Origin: Cryobacterium sp. HLT2-28 | Lineage (GTDB): Bacteria; Actinomycetota; Actinomycetes; Actinomycetales; Microbacteriaceae | DNA: 64,000 nt | NCBI RefSeq assembly: GCF_004402495.1 | Contig: NZ_SOFH01000012.1 | Location: 1 to 64,000, forward strand | Direction: 5' to 3' | Shown: one piece after another, positions 21,737 through 30,968 of the stretch | Layout: every line of letters starts with the position of its first letter | How positions within the stretch are numbered: position 1 is the stretch's first letter | Position numbers and translations under genes: made by a program | The notes under the pieces: model-generated | The model's input: the letters and a program-made list of their open reading frames with translations, nothing else | What the model was told of the DNA's origin: nothing | Database searches by the model: none

Positions 21737-23050
21737 ATGAGAATTTCCGTGATCGGCTGCGGCTACCTGGGTGCCGTGCACGCGTCGGCGATGGCCGAAC
21801 TCGGCCACGACGTCATCGGCATCGACATCGACTCCCGCAAGATCGAGCAGCTCGCCGCGGGCAAACCGCCGTTCTACGAGCCGGGGCTGCCGGAGATCCT
21901 CACCTCGGCCATGGCCTCCGGCCGGCTTCGGTTCAGCACCGACATCGAGGATGCCGCGGGCGCCCAGGTGCACTTCATCGGCGTCGGCACGCCGCAGAAG
22001 GCCGGCAGCCACGCCGCCGACCTCCGCTACGTCGACGCCGCCGTGCAGTCCCTGTTGCCGCATCTGGCCGACGGCGACCTGGTCGTGGGCAAGAGCACGG
22101 TTCCCGTCGGAACGGCCGCCCGCCTCGCCGAGGTCATCGAGCGCTCCGGCACGGGCGCGACCCTGGCCTGGAACCCCGAGTTCCTGCGCGAGGGCTTCGC
22201 CGTGAAAGACACGATCAGCCCCGACCGGCTGGTCTACGGAGTGCCGTCCGGTCACGCGGGGGAGCAGGCCACGGCTCTGCTCAACGAGGTCTACGCCTCG
22301 GCCATGGCCGCGAACACACCGCTGATCGTCACCGACTATGCCACGGCCGAGCTCGTCAAGGTGGCCGCCAACGCGTTCCTGGCCACCAAGATCAGCTTCA
22401 TCAACGCCATGAGCGAGATCGCCGATGTCTCCGGCGCCAACATCACCGAGTTGGCGGATGCGATCGGCTTCGACAACCGCATCGGCCGCCGGTTCCTCAA
22501 CGCGGGCGTCGGCTTCGGCGGCGGTTGCCTGCCCAAGGACATCCGCGCCTTCACCGCCCGGGCGGAGGAGCTCGGCCGGGGAGACTCGGTCGCCTTCCTC
22601 AAGGAGGTCGACACGATCAACATGCGCCAGCGCCAGCGCGTCGTCGCGATGACCCTGCAGGCGCTGGACAAGCCGGTCTACACCGCGAAGGTGGCGGTGC
22701 TCGGCCTGAGTTTCAAGCCGCACTCCGACGATGTGCGCGACTCGCCGGCGCTTGACGTGGCCGTGCAGTTGCGCGGGCTGGGCGCCGATGTCGTGGCGAC
22801 CGACCCGCAGGGGATCGAGAACTCGCGGCTGCGGCATCCGCAGCTCACCTACTCGACCTCGGTCGAGGAGACCCTGCGGGGCGCCGACGCGGTGGTGCTC
22901 GTCACCGAATGGGCCGAGTTCAAGAAGATCGACCCGATCTGGGCGGCCGGCCTGGTCCGAGTTCCCATCATCATCGACGGCCGCAACACCCTCGACGCCG
23001 CCGCCTGGCGAGCCGCCGGCTGGACCTACCAGGGCCTCGGCCGCCCGTAG
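21737..23050 (+). CDS. UDP-glucose/GDP-mannose 6-dehydrogenase family protein
   Basis: A 437-residue enzyme, most likely UDP-glucose 6-dehydrogenase (UDP-glucose to UDP-glucuronate with two NAD+). The N-terminal Rossmann motif is VIGCGYLGAVHASAMAELGH. The central dimerisation domain contains the catalytic Cys264 in GGGCLPKDIRAF, and the C-terminal UDP-binding domain has LGLSFKPHSDDVRDSPA. GGAGA lies 7 bp before the chosen ATG (MRISVIGCG). It stands just before the exopolysaccharide locus and may supply its uronic acid precursor, though it is a separate transcription unit. Confidence 0.95.
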   Translation: MRISVIGCGYLGAVHASAMAELGHDVIGIDIDSRKIEQLAAGKPPFYEPGLPEILTSAMASGRLRFSTDIEDAAGAQVHFIGVGTPQKAGSHAADLRYVDAAVQSLLPHLADGDLVVGKSTVPVGTAARLAEVIERSGTGATLAWNPEFLREGFAVKDTISPDRLVYGVPSGHAGEQATALLNEVYASAMAANTPLIVTDYATAELVKVAANAFLATKISFINAMSEIADVSGANITELADAIGFDNRIGRRFLNAGVGFGGGCLPKDIRAFTARAEELGRGDSVAFLKEVDTINMRQRQRVVAMTLQALDKPVYTAKVAVLGLSFKPHSDDVRDSPALDVAVQLRGLGADVVATDPQGIENSRLRHPQLTYSTSVEETLRGADAVVLVTEWAEFKKIDPIWAAGLVRVPIIIDGRNTLDAAAWRAAGWTYQGLGRP

Positions 23051-23057
23051 CCCCGCC

Positions 23058-23135
23058 CGGTGGTCGAGCGAGTCTCGGGGGTTGAGCCAGTCTCGGTGGT
23101 CGAGCCTGCACCGGTGGTCGAGCCTGTCGAGACCC
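23058..23135. repeat. Dispersed GGTGGTCGAGCCTGTCGAGACC repeat, site 1
   Basis: Three GGTGGTCGAGC units and one degenerate GGGTTGAGCC unit, the last with the full CTGTCGAGACC tail. It fills the gap between convergent genes. The same family recurs at five other sites in the window. Confidence 0.9.
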
Positions 23136-23138
23136 CAC

Positions 23139-23915
23139 TCACCCCAGGGCGCCGAACACGGCCGGCAGCACAACCAGCGCATTGAACGTGACATGCGCAA
23201 TCACCGCCCCGCCGAGCCTCCCGGTCGCCGCGGCGACGGATCCGGCCGCGAGCCCGAACACGAACGTCGACAGCCCGGCCACGACGACCACGGTGACCGA
23301 CTCCGCGTCGAGCACGTGCAGCAGCGCGAACACGGCGGCGCTGACGACTACGGCGAGGCCGAGTGCCACGGGGCGCGGCGCATCCGTGCTGCCGGCCACC
23401 GCGCGCAGCAGCAGGCCGCGGAAGAAGACCTCCTCAACGAACGGCGCGATGAGAACGGGCGCGAGCAGCGCGCCGAACAGCCACCAGCCGTCGTAGACCG
23501 GGGTGCCGAGCAGCGCGGGAGAGCCGCCCATCTGCCCATAGCCGGCGATCTCGATCAGGCTCGCGGCGACCCGGGCGAGCAGCCCGACCGCCAGACCCCA
23601 GAGCAGGTCGAGTGGCTCAAACCGCAGCCCGAGGCCGCGCACAAACGACCCGGCGCCAGACCGGACGCCCAACACAGCGCCCAGCCGCCGCCGAACACTC
23701 ACCCCGACAACAACAACCGCCCCGCCAAGCGGCACCCAGACCGCCAAATAGCTGACCAACAACGCAACCCGCGAGTCAGCGATCCACAGTCGTTCCGCCG
23801 CCACACCCACCAAGACCACGAGCCCCACGGCCAGCAGCACCCCGATCGCGGCGACCCGAAGCGCCCACGGCTCGCCGAGCACACGTGCTTCCGCAGAGTT
23901 CGAGCTGACCGCCAT
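23139..23915 (-). CDS. CPBP family intramembrane metalloprotease
   Basis: A 258-residue protein with many transmembrane segments and the ABI/CPBP motifs EEVFFRGLLLRAV (Glu-Glu and Arg), a mid-helix FALLHVLDAE and HVTFNALVVL (His, Asn). These residues form the presumed metal site of glutamic or metal-type membrane proteases related to Rce1. I start at MAVSSNSAEAR (23915) because a longer extension lacks hydrophobic or family character. In bacteria such proteins can mature small peptides or confer bacteriocin immunity; nothing here fixes the substrate. Confidence 0.88.
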   Translation of the reverse strand: MAVSSNSAEARVLGEPWALRVAAIGVLLAVGLVVLVGVAAERLWIADSRVALLVSYLAVWVPLGGAVVVVGVSVRRRLGAVLGVRSGAGSFVRGLGLRFEPLDLLWGLAVGLLARVAASLIEIAGYGQMGGSPALLGTPVYDGWWLFGALLAPVLIAPFVEEVFFRGLLLRAVAGSTDAPRPVALGLAVVVSAAVFALLHVLDAESVTVVVVAGLSTFVFGLAAGSVAAATGRLGGAVIAHVTFNALVVLPAVFGALG

Positions 23916-24041
23916 GAACCCCAAACTATCGGGCCTGACCGACCCGCCGACCCATGTGCCACCCCGCCCTCCGATGTATGGCAACATGAGAGCGGGGCGG
24001 AATGATCGGCCTTGATCTGTTAATCACGGAAAGGCCGCAGC

Positions 24042-25457
24042 GTGGAGCTTCGCGACTACATTCGAATCCTGCGCAAGAGCTGGGTGATGATCCTCCTGCT
24101 CGCTCTTGTGGCCGTCGGTGCCGCTTCCACGTTCTCCATTCTGCAGACGCCCAAGTTCAGCGCCACCTCCAAGGTGTTCGTCTCCACCCAGTCCGGTGGC
24201 ACCACCAGCGACCTCGTGCAGGGCAGCAGCTTCACCATCCAGCGGGTCAAGACCTACTCCGACCTCGTCAACACCCCGATCGTGCTCCTGCCGGTGATCG
24301 GCAGCCTCAACCTCGGCATCACGGCCGACGACCTCGTCAAGAAGATCACCGCGTCGGCCCCCCTCGACACCTCCATCATCGAGATCACGGTCATCGACAC
24401 CGATCCGGTGCGCGCCGCCGAGATCGCAAACGCCACCTCGCAGAGCCTCACCGCAGTCGTGCAAGACATCGAAACTCCGGTCGGCACAGACGCGGTCTCC
24501 CCGGTCAAGCTCACCCGCGCGCAAGAGGCCTCCGTTCCCTCCGTTCCGGTCAGCCCCAACGTTCCGCTGAACATCGCCCTCGGCGCTCTGGTCGGCCTGG
24601 CCCTCGGTGTTGGCCTGGCCGTGCTGCGTGAAACACTCGACACCCGCATCCGCAACGAGCGTGACGTGGAGAGCGTCACGGATGCCGCCATCCTCGGCGG
24701 CATCGTCTTCGACCCCAAGGCGCAGGACCGCCCGCTGATCGTGCACGTCGACCCGCGCAGCCCGCGTGCCGAGTCGTTCCGCACCCTGCGCACCAACCTG
24801 CAGTTCCTCGACGTGGGCCGCACCGACCGCAGCTTCGTGATCACCTCCTCCATCGAGAGCGAGGGCAAGAGCACCACCGGCGCCAACCTGGCCATCGCCC
24901 TGGCCGACTCCGGCGCCACAGTGCTGCTCGTCGACGCCGACCTGCGCCGCCCCAAGATCGCCGAATACATGGGCATCGACGGCACCGTCGGCCTCACCGA
25001 CCTTCTGGTGGGCCGCGCCGAGCTCAAGGACATCGTCCAGCCCTGGGGCAAGGGCAAGCTCTACGTGCTTCCGGCCGGAATGGTGCCGCCGAACCCGAGC
25101 GAGCTGCTCGGCTCCGCCCGCATGAGCCACTTCATTGGCGAGTTCAACAAAACCTTCGACGTGGTCATCTTCGACGCCCCGCCGCTGCTTCCGGTCACGG
25201 ATGCCGCCATCCTGGCCAAGAACGTCGGCGGCGCCATCATCGTGGTCGCCGCGGGCCGCACGCAGAAGGGCCAGCTCAAGGGCGCCCTCTCCGCACTCGA
25301 TACCGTGGGCGCCACGGTCTCGGGCCTCGTGCTCACCATGCTGCCCACCAAGGGTCCGGATGCCTACGGCTACGGCCACTACGGCTACGGCTACGGCGAA
25401 GACCTCACCGAGCCCCCCGCCAAGCGCAAGTCCCGATCCTTGACGAAGGTGAAGTAA
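24042..25457 (+). CDS. Polysaccharide co-polymerase / BY-kinase (Wzz-Wzc type)
   Basis: A 471-residue fusion of a Wzz chain-length domain and a bacterial tyrosine kinase. MELRDYIRILRKSW leads into the first transmembrane helix, and the second (about residues 178-200) precedes the cytosolic kinase. Kinase motifs are ESEGKSTTGANLA (Walker A), VLLVDADLRRPK (Walker A') and VVIFDAPPLLPVTDA (Walker B). The C-terminus has a tyrosine cluster, YGYGHYGYGYGED, the expected autophosphorylation site. The GTG start has GGAAAGG 7 bp upstream. Its phosphatase follows after 2 bp. Together they should control export and chain length of the polysaccharide. Confidence 0.95.
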   Translation: MELRDYIRILRKSWVMILLLALVAVGAASTFSILQTPKFSATSKVFVSTQSGGTTSDLVQGSSFTIQRVKTYSDLVNTPIVLLPVIGSLNLGITADDLVKKITASAPLDTSIIEITVIDTDPVRAAEIANATSQSLTAVVQDIETPVGTDAVSPVKLTRAQEASVPSVPVSPNVPLNIALGALVGLALGVGLAVLRETLDTRIRNERDVESVTDAAILGGIVFDPKAQDRPLIVHVDPRSPRAESFRTLRTNLQFLDVGRTDRSFVITSSIESEGKSTTGANLAIALADSGATVLLVDADLRRPKIAEYMGIDGTVGLTDLLVGRAELKDIVQPWGKGKLYVLPAGMVPPNPSELLGSARMSHFIGEFNKTFDVVIFDAPPLLPVTDAAILAKNVGGAIIVVAAGRTQKGQLKGALSALDTVGATVSGLVLTMLPTKGPDAYGYGHYGYGYGEDLTEPPAKRKSRSLTKVK

Positions 25458-25497
25458 CGGTGGTCGAGCAACCGGTGGTCGAGCTTGTCGAGACCCC
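25458..25497. repeat. Dispersed repeat, site 2 (supplies phosphatase start)
   Basis: CGGTGGTCGAGCAA is followed by a fuller copy CCGGTGGTCGAGCTTGTCGAGACC. It lies between the kinase stop and the phosphatase catalytic sequence and is read in frame as VVELVET. The GTG start of the phosphatase is inside it. Confidence 0.88.
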
Positions 25498-26083
25498 CCT
25501 CGCAGTCCTCATCGTCTGCACCGGCAACATCTGCCGTTCCCCGCTCGCCGAACAGTTACTGCAAACCGCGCTGACCACCGCCGGCATCCCCGCCACCGTC
25601 TCAAGCGCCGGAACCCACGCAATGGTCGGCCACCCCATGACTCAAGAAGCGGCAGCCCTAGCCCTCCGTCACGGCGCCCCGGAGCAACTCCACTCCGCCC
25701 GCCAACTCACGCCCGATCTAATCAAGTCCGCCGACCTGGTCCTCACCGCAACCCGTGAGCACCGAGGCGAAGTCATCTCCCTACACCCGCGAGCCTCCCG
25801 CTACGCCTACACCCTCAACCAATTCGCGCGCTTGGTAGCCGCCGCGCCGGTGGTCGAGCCTGTCGAGACCAAAGAGCTTGTCGAGACCCCCAAGATCACC
25901 TCCTACCTAGCCGAAATCGCCGCCACAAAGGGCCTCACCCCACCCCCCGCCAACCCAACCGACGACGACATCGAAGACCCCTACCGCCGCTCCGCCGCCA
26001 TGTACAACCGCGTAGCCGAGCAGATCGCCGCCGACGTCACCACCATCACCAAGGGCCTCGCCACAACAGCCGGCGGCCGCTGA
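25460..26083 (+). CDS. Low-molecular-weight protein tyrosine phosphatase with repeat-derived insertions
   Basis: A 207-residue phosphatase expected to dephosphorylate the Wzc-like kinase just upstream. The P-loop VCTGNICRSPLAE (Cys20, Arg26) and the acidic motif DDIEDPYRRS near the C-terminus are present. Two segments do not belong to the family: residues 1-13 (MVEQPVVELVETP) and a mid-protein stretch VVEPVETKELVETP. Both are translations of the dispersed GGTGGTCGAGC repeat. GTG at 25460 or 25475 could start translation, both inside the repeat. The insert lies in a variable loop, so the enzyme may still be active. Confidence 0.9.
   Translation: MVEQPVVELVETPLAVLIVCTGNICRSPLAEQLLQTALTTAGIPATVSSAGTHAMVGHPMTQEAAALALRHGAPEQLHSARQLTPDLIKSADLVLTATREHRGEVISLHPRASRYAYTLNQFARLVAAAPVVEPVETKELVETPKITSYLAEIAATKGLTPPPANPTDDDIEDPYRRSAAMYNRVAEQIAADVTTITKGLATTAGGR
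25847..25891. repeat. Dispersed repeat, site 3 (inside the phosphatase gene)
   Basis: CCGGTGGTCGAGCCTGTCGAGACC is followed by a partial copy GAGCTTGTCGAGACC, both in frame within the phosphatase coding sequence. Confidence 0.9.
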
Positions 26084-26084
26084 C

Positions 26085-27074
26085 ATGGCCCGCCCGATCC
26101 GGCATGTCCCCCGCGACACCTCCCGTCGCCGCGCCTGGGTCTACGTCGCCGTCACCGCCTTCATCGCCGCCGACATTCTCTTGGTCGTCCTGGCCCTCGG
26201 CTCCACCCGCAACACCGACGCCGCCGAGGCAACCCGCCCCATCCCCACCTTCACCTCCGCCAGCGTGATCGACCCGACCGCCGCCCCCACCCCGACGCCC
26301 ACTCCCACGGCAACCCCTGCGGCCGCCACAATCCTCCCGCTCCCGACCACCCGCCTCCTCGGAGCCGTCGACGCACAAACCGCCTGGCGAGCTCAGACCG
26401 GCGCCTGCCCCGCAACCGCGGCGTCCCCTGAACTCACCACTGACGGCGGTGCAACCTGGAAGCCGACGGACGCCACCGGCAAGGCGAAGGTCACGTCCAT
26501 CCAGCGCCTGATGGCCACGAGCGAGAGCGTTGTCGAAATGGTCGGCCTCACCAAAACCGACTGCGCCCCACAGTTCGTGAAGTCCTTCGTGGCGGGCGAC
26601 AACTACTCCGCCTACCCTGACAAACTCACCGGCACCTGGTTCGTCAACCCCGCCGATCGCGCCACCGTCCATGCCCCCGACGGCGATGCCAAGGCGCCAT
26701 GCACTTCCGTGGTCACCCTCGCAGTGCGCAACGACACGTCCGCCGCAGCCCTGTGCGCCGATGGCCGCCTCTTTGCGACCGAGGATTCCGCCGCGACCTG
26801 GTCATCCCCGGTGACAGTCCCCGGGGCGGTCGCCCTCAACGCCACAGACACCGGTTACCTGGCCGCCGCCGTAGTTCGCCCAGACTGTGCCGGCGTGCAG
26901 CTCCTCACCCTTTCGCCGGCCCTCGAATCCACCGAGGCCGGCTGCTTCAAGACCGCCGCACAACCGGCGAGCCTGGCGGGCAACCTAGCCGTGTCAAGTG
27001 CTGCCGGTACAATTTGGTTGTGGGCCGGTGACGCATTCAAGCGCTCGGCCGATGGGGGAGTGACCTGGGAGTAG
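26085..27074 (+). CDS. Membrane-anchored protein with sialidase/BNR-like repeats
   Basis: A 329-residue protein. One N-terminal transmembrane helix (VYVAVTAFIAADILLVVLAL) is followed by a Thr/Pro/Ala spacer. The extracellular domain has Asp-box-like motifs (TDGGATWKP, SAATWSSP and a final SADGGVTWE), suggesting a short beta-propeller of the BNR type. It starts 1 bp after the phosphatase stop, so it belongs to the kinase operon. No enzymatic function is visible; it may bind glycan at the surface. Six Cys residues may form disulfides. Confidence 0.75.
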   Translation: MARPIRHVPRDTSRRRAWVYVAVTAFIAADILLVVLALGSTRNTDAAEATRPIPTFTSASVIDPTAAPTPTPTPTATPAAATILPLPTTRLLGAVDAQTAWRAQTGACPATAASPELTTDGGATWKPTDATGKAKVTSIQRLMATSESVVEMVGLTKTDCAPQFVKSFVAGDNYSAYPDKLTGTWFVNPADRATVHAPDGDAKAPCTSVVTLAVRNDTSAAALCADGRLFATEDSAATWSSPVTVPGAVALNATDTGYLAAAVVRPDCAGVQLLTLSPALESTEAGCFKTAAQPASLAGNLAVSSAAGTIWLWAGDAFKRSADGGVTWE

Positions 27075-27151
27075 CCGGTTCATCACAACGGTGAGCAATC
27101 ACTCGCCGATCGAAGCATGACTGCGGTGCGCCAATCACCGCACGGGGGAAA

Positions 27152-28639
27152 ATGAGCGCGAAACCAGGATCAACGGCCCGACCCGTTGATCAGAAATCCA
27201 CCAGCCGAGACTGGCGACACGTCTACGCAGGCCGACTGATCATCACCGACCTGCTCGTGCTGATCTGGGTGGTCTTCGGCGTACAAATTCTCTGGTTTGG
27301 CCTGGAAACCGCGGATGTCTCCCTTCGTGGCGACGCGCGCGACCTCCAGGTGAGCTACACCACGGTCTCCGTTGTTCTGATCATCGCCTGGATGGCCATG
27401 CTCGGCGCCTACGGTTCCCGAGGCTACCGCGTGCTCGGAACCGGCCCCGACGAATACAAGCTCATCGCCAATGCCTCGCTGCGTCTCTTCGGAATTCTCG
27501 CGATCATCGCATTCCTCCTCCGCATCGACGTGGCCCGTGGCTACATCCTCATCGCCTTCCCGTTCGGTGTTGCCGTGCTCGTCTTCTCCCGCTGGATGTG
27601 GCGCCAATGGCTAGGCGTGCAACGTCAGCGTGGGCTCTACTCATCGACCGTACTGCTGGTTGGTTCGGTTCCCTCTGCGGCCCACCTCGCACGCGTGCTG
27701 GCGTCATCGACATCGGCAGGCTACCGAGTGGTCGGCGCGTGTGTGCCCGCAGGCCGGTCCGGCACACTGCTGTCGACAACGGATGTCCCCGTACTCGGCG
27801 ACTTCGACGACCTCCACCCAGCGCTCGAGGCAACGGGCGCAGACACTGTAGTGATCACGAGCAGCGACGACCTGCCACCCGAGCGTCTTCGCCAGATCAG
27901 CTGGAGCCTCGAGCCCGGGCGGCAGCACCTAGTCATGGCCCCCAGCCTCACGGACGTCGGGGGCCCCCGAATTCACGCCCGCCCGGTCGCCGGCCTTCCA
28001 CTGATTCACGTGGAGACGCCAAGCTACGACGGCCTGAAGCACTTCGCTAAGCGCGCCTTTGACGTGATCGGCGCCGCCACTCTCTTGATCACCTTGTCTC
28101 CGCTCATCATCATCGTCGCCATCATTGTGCGATTCACGAGCGTTGGCCCGGTCCTTTACCGGCAGGAACGCATCGGTTTGAACGGTAAACCCTTCAGCAT
28201 GCTGAAGTTCCGATCGATGACCGTCAATGCTGACGGTCAGCTGGTGGAGCTACTCAAGGCCCAGGGCACAAGCGCCAGGCCCCTATTCAAAGTCGCCGAC
28301 GACCCGAGATTGACTCGCGTGGGTGGATTCCTTCGCAGGTACTCCCTTGACGAATTGCTTCAACTCCTCAACGTAGTGCTTGGCGACATGAGTCTTGTGG
28401 GCCCGCGTCCTCAGCGGGACGGCGAGGTGGCTCTCTACGACTCTGCCGCACACCGCCGTCTCTTGCTGAAACCGGGCATGAGTGGGCTGTGGCAGGTGAG
28501 CGGTCGATCCAACCTCTCGTGGGAAGACAGCATCCGACTTGACCTGTACTACGTCGAAAACTGGTCTATAGCCGGTGACCTGGTGATTCTCTGGCGCACA
28601 CTCAGGGCTGTTACCTCACCACAAGGAAGCGCACTTTGA
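27152..28639 (+). CDS. Exopolysaccharide polyprenyl glycosylphosphotransferase (priming enzyme)
   Basis: A 495-residue membrane protein that should transfer a sugar-1-phosphate onto undecaprenyl phosphate to start repeat-unit assembly. Several N-terminal transmembrane helices and a CoA-binding-like domain precede the bacterial sugar transferase domain (from about residue 295). Its motifs are KRAFDVIGAATLL, YRQERIGLNGKPFSMLKFRS, GDMSLVGPRPQRDGE and KPGMSGLWQVSGRSNL. This is the WbaP/CpsE architecture. The sugar cannot be predicted. The next gene overlaps its stop by one base (TGATG). Confidence 0.94.
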   Translation: MSAKPGSTARPVDQKSTSRDWRHVYAGRLIITDLLVLIWVVFGVQILWFGLETADVSLRGDARDLQVSYTTVSVVLIIAWMAMLGAYGSRGYRVLGTGPDEYKLIANASLRLFGILAIIAFLLRIDVARGYILIAFPFGVAVLVFSRWMWRQWLGVQRQRGLYSSTVLLVGSVPSAAHLARVLASSTSAGYRVVGACVPAGRSGTLLSTTDVPVLGDFDDLHPALEATGADTVVITSSDDLPPERLRQISWSLEPGRQHLVMAPSLTDVGGPRIHARPVAGLPLIHVETPSYDGLKHFAKRAFDVIGAATLLITLSPLIIIVAIIVRFTSVGPVLYRQERIGLNGKPFSMLKFRSMTVNADGQLVELLKAQGTSARPLFKVADDPRLTRVGGFLRRYSLDELLQLLNVVLGDMSLVGPRPQRDGEVALYDSAAHRRLLLKPGMSGLWQVSGRSNLSWEDSIRLDLYYVENWSIAGDLVILWRTLRAVTSPQGSAL

Positions 28640-29742
28640 TGCATGGACAAATCCGAGCTACTGCTCGAGGGATGCGGGGCTCAAGAAGTGGTCAGGGGGA
28701 ATCCGAATTGACCCAGGGGTTGGGACGCCGTCCCGATAGCGCGATCAAGTCGGCGACCGTCGACTTGAATATACGTCATTTGAAAGTAGACATGGGTCAT
28801 TTGCACAACCAAGCGTCTGTTCTGACAGTTACATTCAACAATTCAGCAAGCATTGAGAGCTATTTTTTCGGGTTGGAAGCGCAAGGCGCTGCAGTTGGCG
28901 AAGTGATAGTAGTAGACAATGGCAGCGTCGACGACACTGTTGCCAAGCTGCTGCTTGCAGCCAGGCGCTGTCGATTCCCGATCAGGATTATCAAGTCGAA
29001 GAATGAAGGTTTCAGCGCCGGCATGAATCGTGCGGCTGCAGCACGGACGTTGGCCGGGCTTCCACTGCTTTCCTTGAATCCTGATGTCATGTTGTCGGAT
29101 TCGGTTTTAGCAACTATGCTCGCGACACTCGGAATTGCGACAGATATCGGGATTGTTACGGCGCCCCTGATCGATGAGCACGGTGACGCCGACTCTGCCA
29201 GCGTCCGGTCATTACCAGAGCTGAAGAGCGCGATGGCGTACTCCATCGCTGGCCGCTTTCTTCCCTCCCGCCTTCGCTACAACGCCCAGCCCTACGGGTT
29301 TGATGCTCCGGATAATTCGAAAGCGTTTCAAATTGGGGCGACTACTGGGGCACTAATGCTCCTTCAGCCAAGTTTTCGAGCCTCAGGAGACGTTTTTGAT
29401 CCGTCATATTGGATGTACGGGGAGGACCTACAAATGTGTCGGGACGCGCAGGCGTTGGGTATGAAAGTTCTCATGGCGCAGGCTGCTCCGTCCTTGCACT
29501 TAAAGGGGCTTTCCAGCGGACGACCTCGTCGACTGCGGTCCAATTGGGCATTCCATGAAGCCCTGTTCATCTACTATCGAAAGAACCTAAATCGCAACCC
29601 CGCGTTTCTACCACTTATGTATGGTGGAGTGTTGATGAGGTTTGTAATTTCTGCGGTCTCATCGGGTTGCGTTAGGACATCAAGAACGCTGTTGCGTCGT
29701 CTTGGACGAGCGCAGTCGCGTTTCTCAACCTCGCATCCTTAG
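28639..29742 (+). CDS. Glycosyltransferase family 2
   Basis: A 367-residue GT-A fold enzyme. After a divergent N-terminal stretch, the catalytic domain starts at SVLTVTFNNSAS with VIVVDNGSVDDT and KNEGFSAGMNRAA. The acidic metal motif is represented by LSLNPDVML, and a C-terminal GEDLQMCRDAQALGM follows, as in rhamnosyl-type GT2 enzymes. AAGGAAG precedes the ATG by 10 bp. An internal ATG (MGHLHNQAS) could also be the start. From here to about 35.4 kb the DNA is richer in A/T than the flanks. Confidence 0.88.
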   Translation: MHGQIRATARGMRGSRSGQGESELTQGLGRRPDSAIKSATVDLNIRHLKVDMGHLHNQASVLTVTFNNSASIESYFFGLEAQGAAVGEVIVVDNGSVDDTVAKLLLAARRCRFPIRIIKSKNEGFSAGMNRAAAARTLAGLPLLSLNPDVMLSDSVLATMLATLGIATDIGIVTAPLIDEHGDADSASVRSLPELKSAMAYSIAGRFLPSRLRYNAQPYGFDAPDNSKAFQIGATTGALMLLQPSFRASGDVFDPSYWMYGEDLQMCRDAQALGMKVLMAQAAPSLHLKGLSSGRPRRLRSNWAFHEALFIYYRKNLNRNPAFLPLMYGGVLMRFVISAVSSGCVRTSRTLLRRLGRAQSRFSTSHP

Positions 29743-30963
29743 ATGTTGGATTTGCTGCGCAGACTAGGGAACAAAGACGCCCTGTTGGTAGCTGGAATGC
29801 TCTTGGCATCCCTGCTGCCCCTGGTCCTCGCTCCCGTGAGAGCTCAAATCTTGGGGCCGACAGGCAGGGGTGAATTCGCATACTTTCAATCTGCGATAAC
29901 GATCATCTATGCAGTATCGGCGTTGGGGGTTCGGCACGCGGTGTACCAGAAGCGCGAGATTGGAGCGGCGAGATTTCTGACTTCAAAGAAACCCGTCTTT
30001 GCCGTCGCTCTTGCAGCGAGCCTCACATCCGCTGCTCTTCTTGCAGTTCTTGCTGGTGAAGGGTTCAATCCCTGGATCGACGTGATCATTCTGATTATCG
30101 GCTGCTTTGGGCCGATTTACGCATTGACGCAGCTCGAAATCGGTAATGCCCAACTTGGGAGATATCGCCGTCGAATTGCCATAACAGCAGGCGGACCGGC
30201 CGTCGTGGAGTTTGCAGCCGGAATGGTCCTACTGGCGATTAGGCAGTTCAACCTGGGCACCGTGGTCGCGGGAACGATGCTCGCAGAACTCCTACGGAAT
30301 AGCGCTGGGGTGTTTGTGTACGTCCGCGATCGGCGCCAGATGGGTATCAGTAACACGAATGGTACTGAATCCGGCATGCCCCTGCTTAGAGCGAGTCTGT
30401 TGGCAGCGCCGGCCGTTCTAGTGCCGATTCTGGCCAGCAATCTGGACTCGATCATCTACGGAGCGATGCTTGGGCCGGCGACCCTGGGTATGTATGCAGT
30501 TGCGAAACTCGGCTTCACTCTGCTCGTTTTGGCGTCTCTTACTGCCGAGGGATACGTTGTATCGAGATGGGCGAGTCGGCGGCCATTGCAGTTTCTCGTG
30601 CGTTTCGTCTTGATCGGTCTCCCGATAGCCGCTTTTGTCTCGACACTTGGTTTCGTTCTCTTCCCGTTCTTCTTTGGGAGTGCTTTCGAGGAGGCTAGGC
30701 GTGCCTTCCCGCTTGCGGTTGGTGCCGGAATGTGTGGGGCCGTCTTCGTCAGCTGTCTCTCGATAGCCGCGTTCAACAATAGGCAGAAACCAGCGGTTGT
30801 TGCTGCGACATTTTCGATGGCTGCCCTGAGCCTTGGCGCAATAGGGATAGGGCTCATCGGTCGACCCGGACCCTCAGAGATGTGTCTGGTGCTGATGGTC
30901 GCTCAAATCGTCGGCGTGGTTCTGATCGCTTTCAGGATGGCGCCCACTTTGGACAAAGGATGA
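29743..30963 (+). CDS. Polysaccharide flippase (Wzx-like, MATE/MOP superfamily)
   Basis: A 406-residue, very hydrophobic protein with about 11-12 predicted transmembrane segments. The N-terminal region (LAPVRAQILGPTGRGEFAYF) resembles the oligosaccharide flippase family, where GPxGRG is common. It begins at the base after the glycosyltransferase stop and overlaps the next gene's possible start, so it is within one operon. It should translocate lipid-linked repeat units to the outer face. Confidence 0.86.
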   Translation: MLDLLRRLGNKDALLVAGMLLASLLPLVLAPVRAQILGPTGRGEFAYFQSAITIIYAVSALGVRHAVYQKREIGAARFLTSKKPVFAVALAASLTSAALLAVLAGEGFNPWIDVIILIIGCFGPIYALTQLEIGNAQLGRYRRRIAITAGGPAVVEFAAGMVLLAIRQFNLGTVVAGTMLAELLRNSAGVFVYVRDRRQMGISNTNGTESGMPLLRASLLAAPAVLVPILASNLDSIIYGAMLGPATLGMYAVAKLGFTLLVLASLTAEGYVVSRWASRRPLQFLVRFVLIGLPIAAFVSTLGFVLFPFFFGSAFEEARRAFPLAVGAGMCGAVFVSCLSIAAFNNRQKPAVVAATFSMAALSLGAIGIGLIGRPGPSEMCLVLMVAQIVGVVLIAFRMAPTLDKG

Positions 30964-30968
30964 AGAAT

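Noticed and set aside
20768-23200. 810-codon antisense frame opposite the small membrane protein and the dehydrogenase
   Set aside because: No domain features; opposite two well-supported genes.
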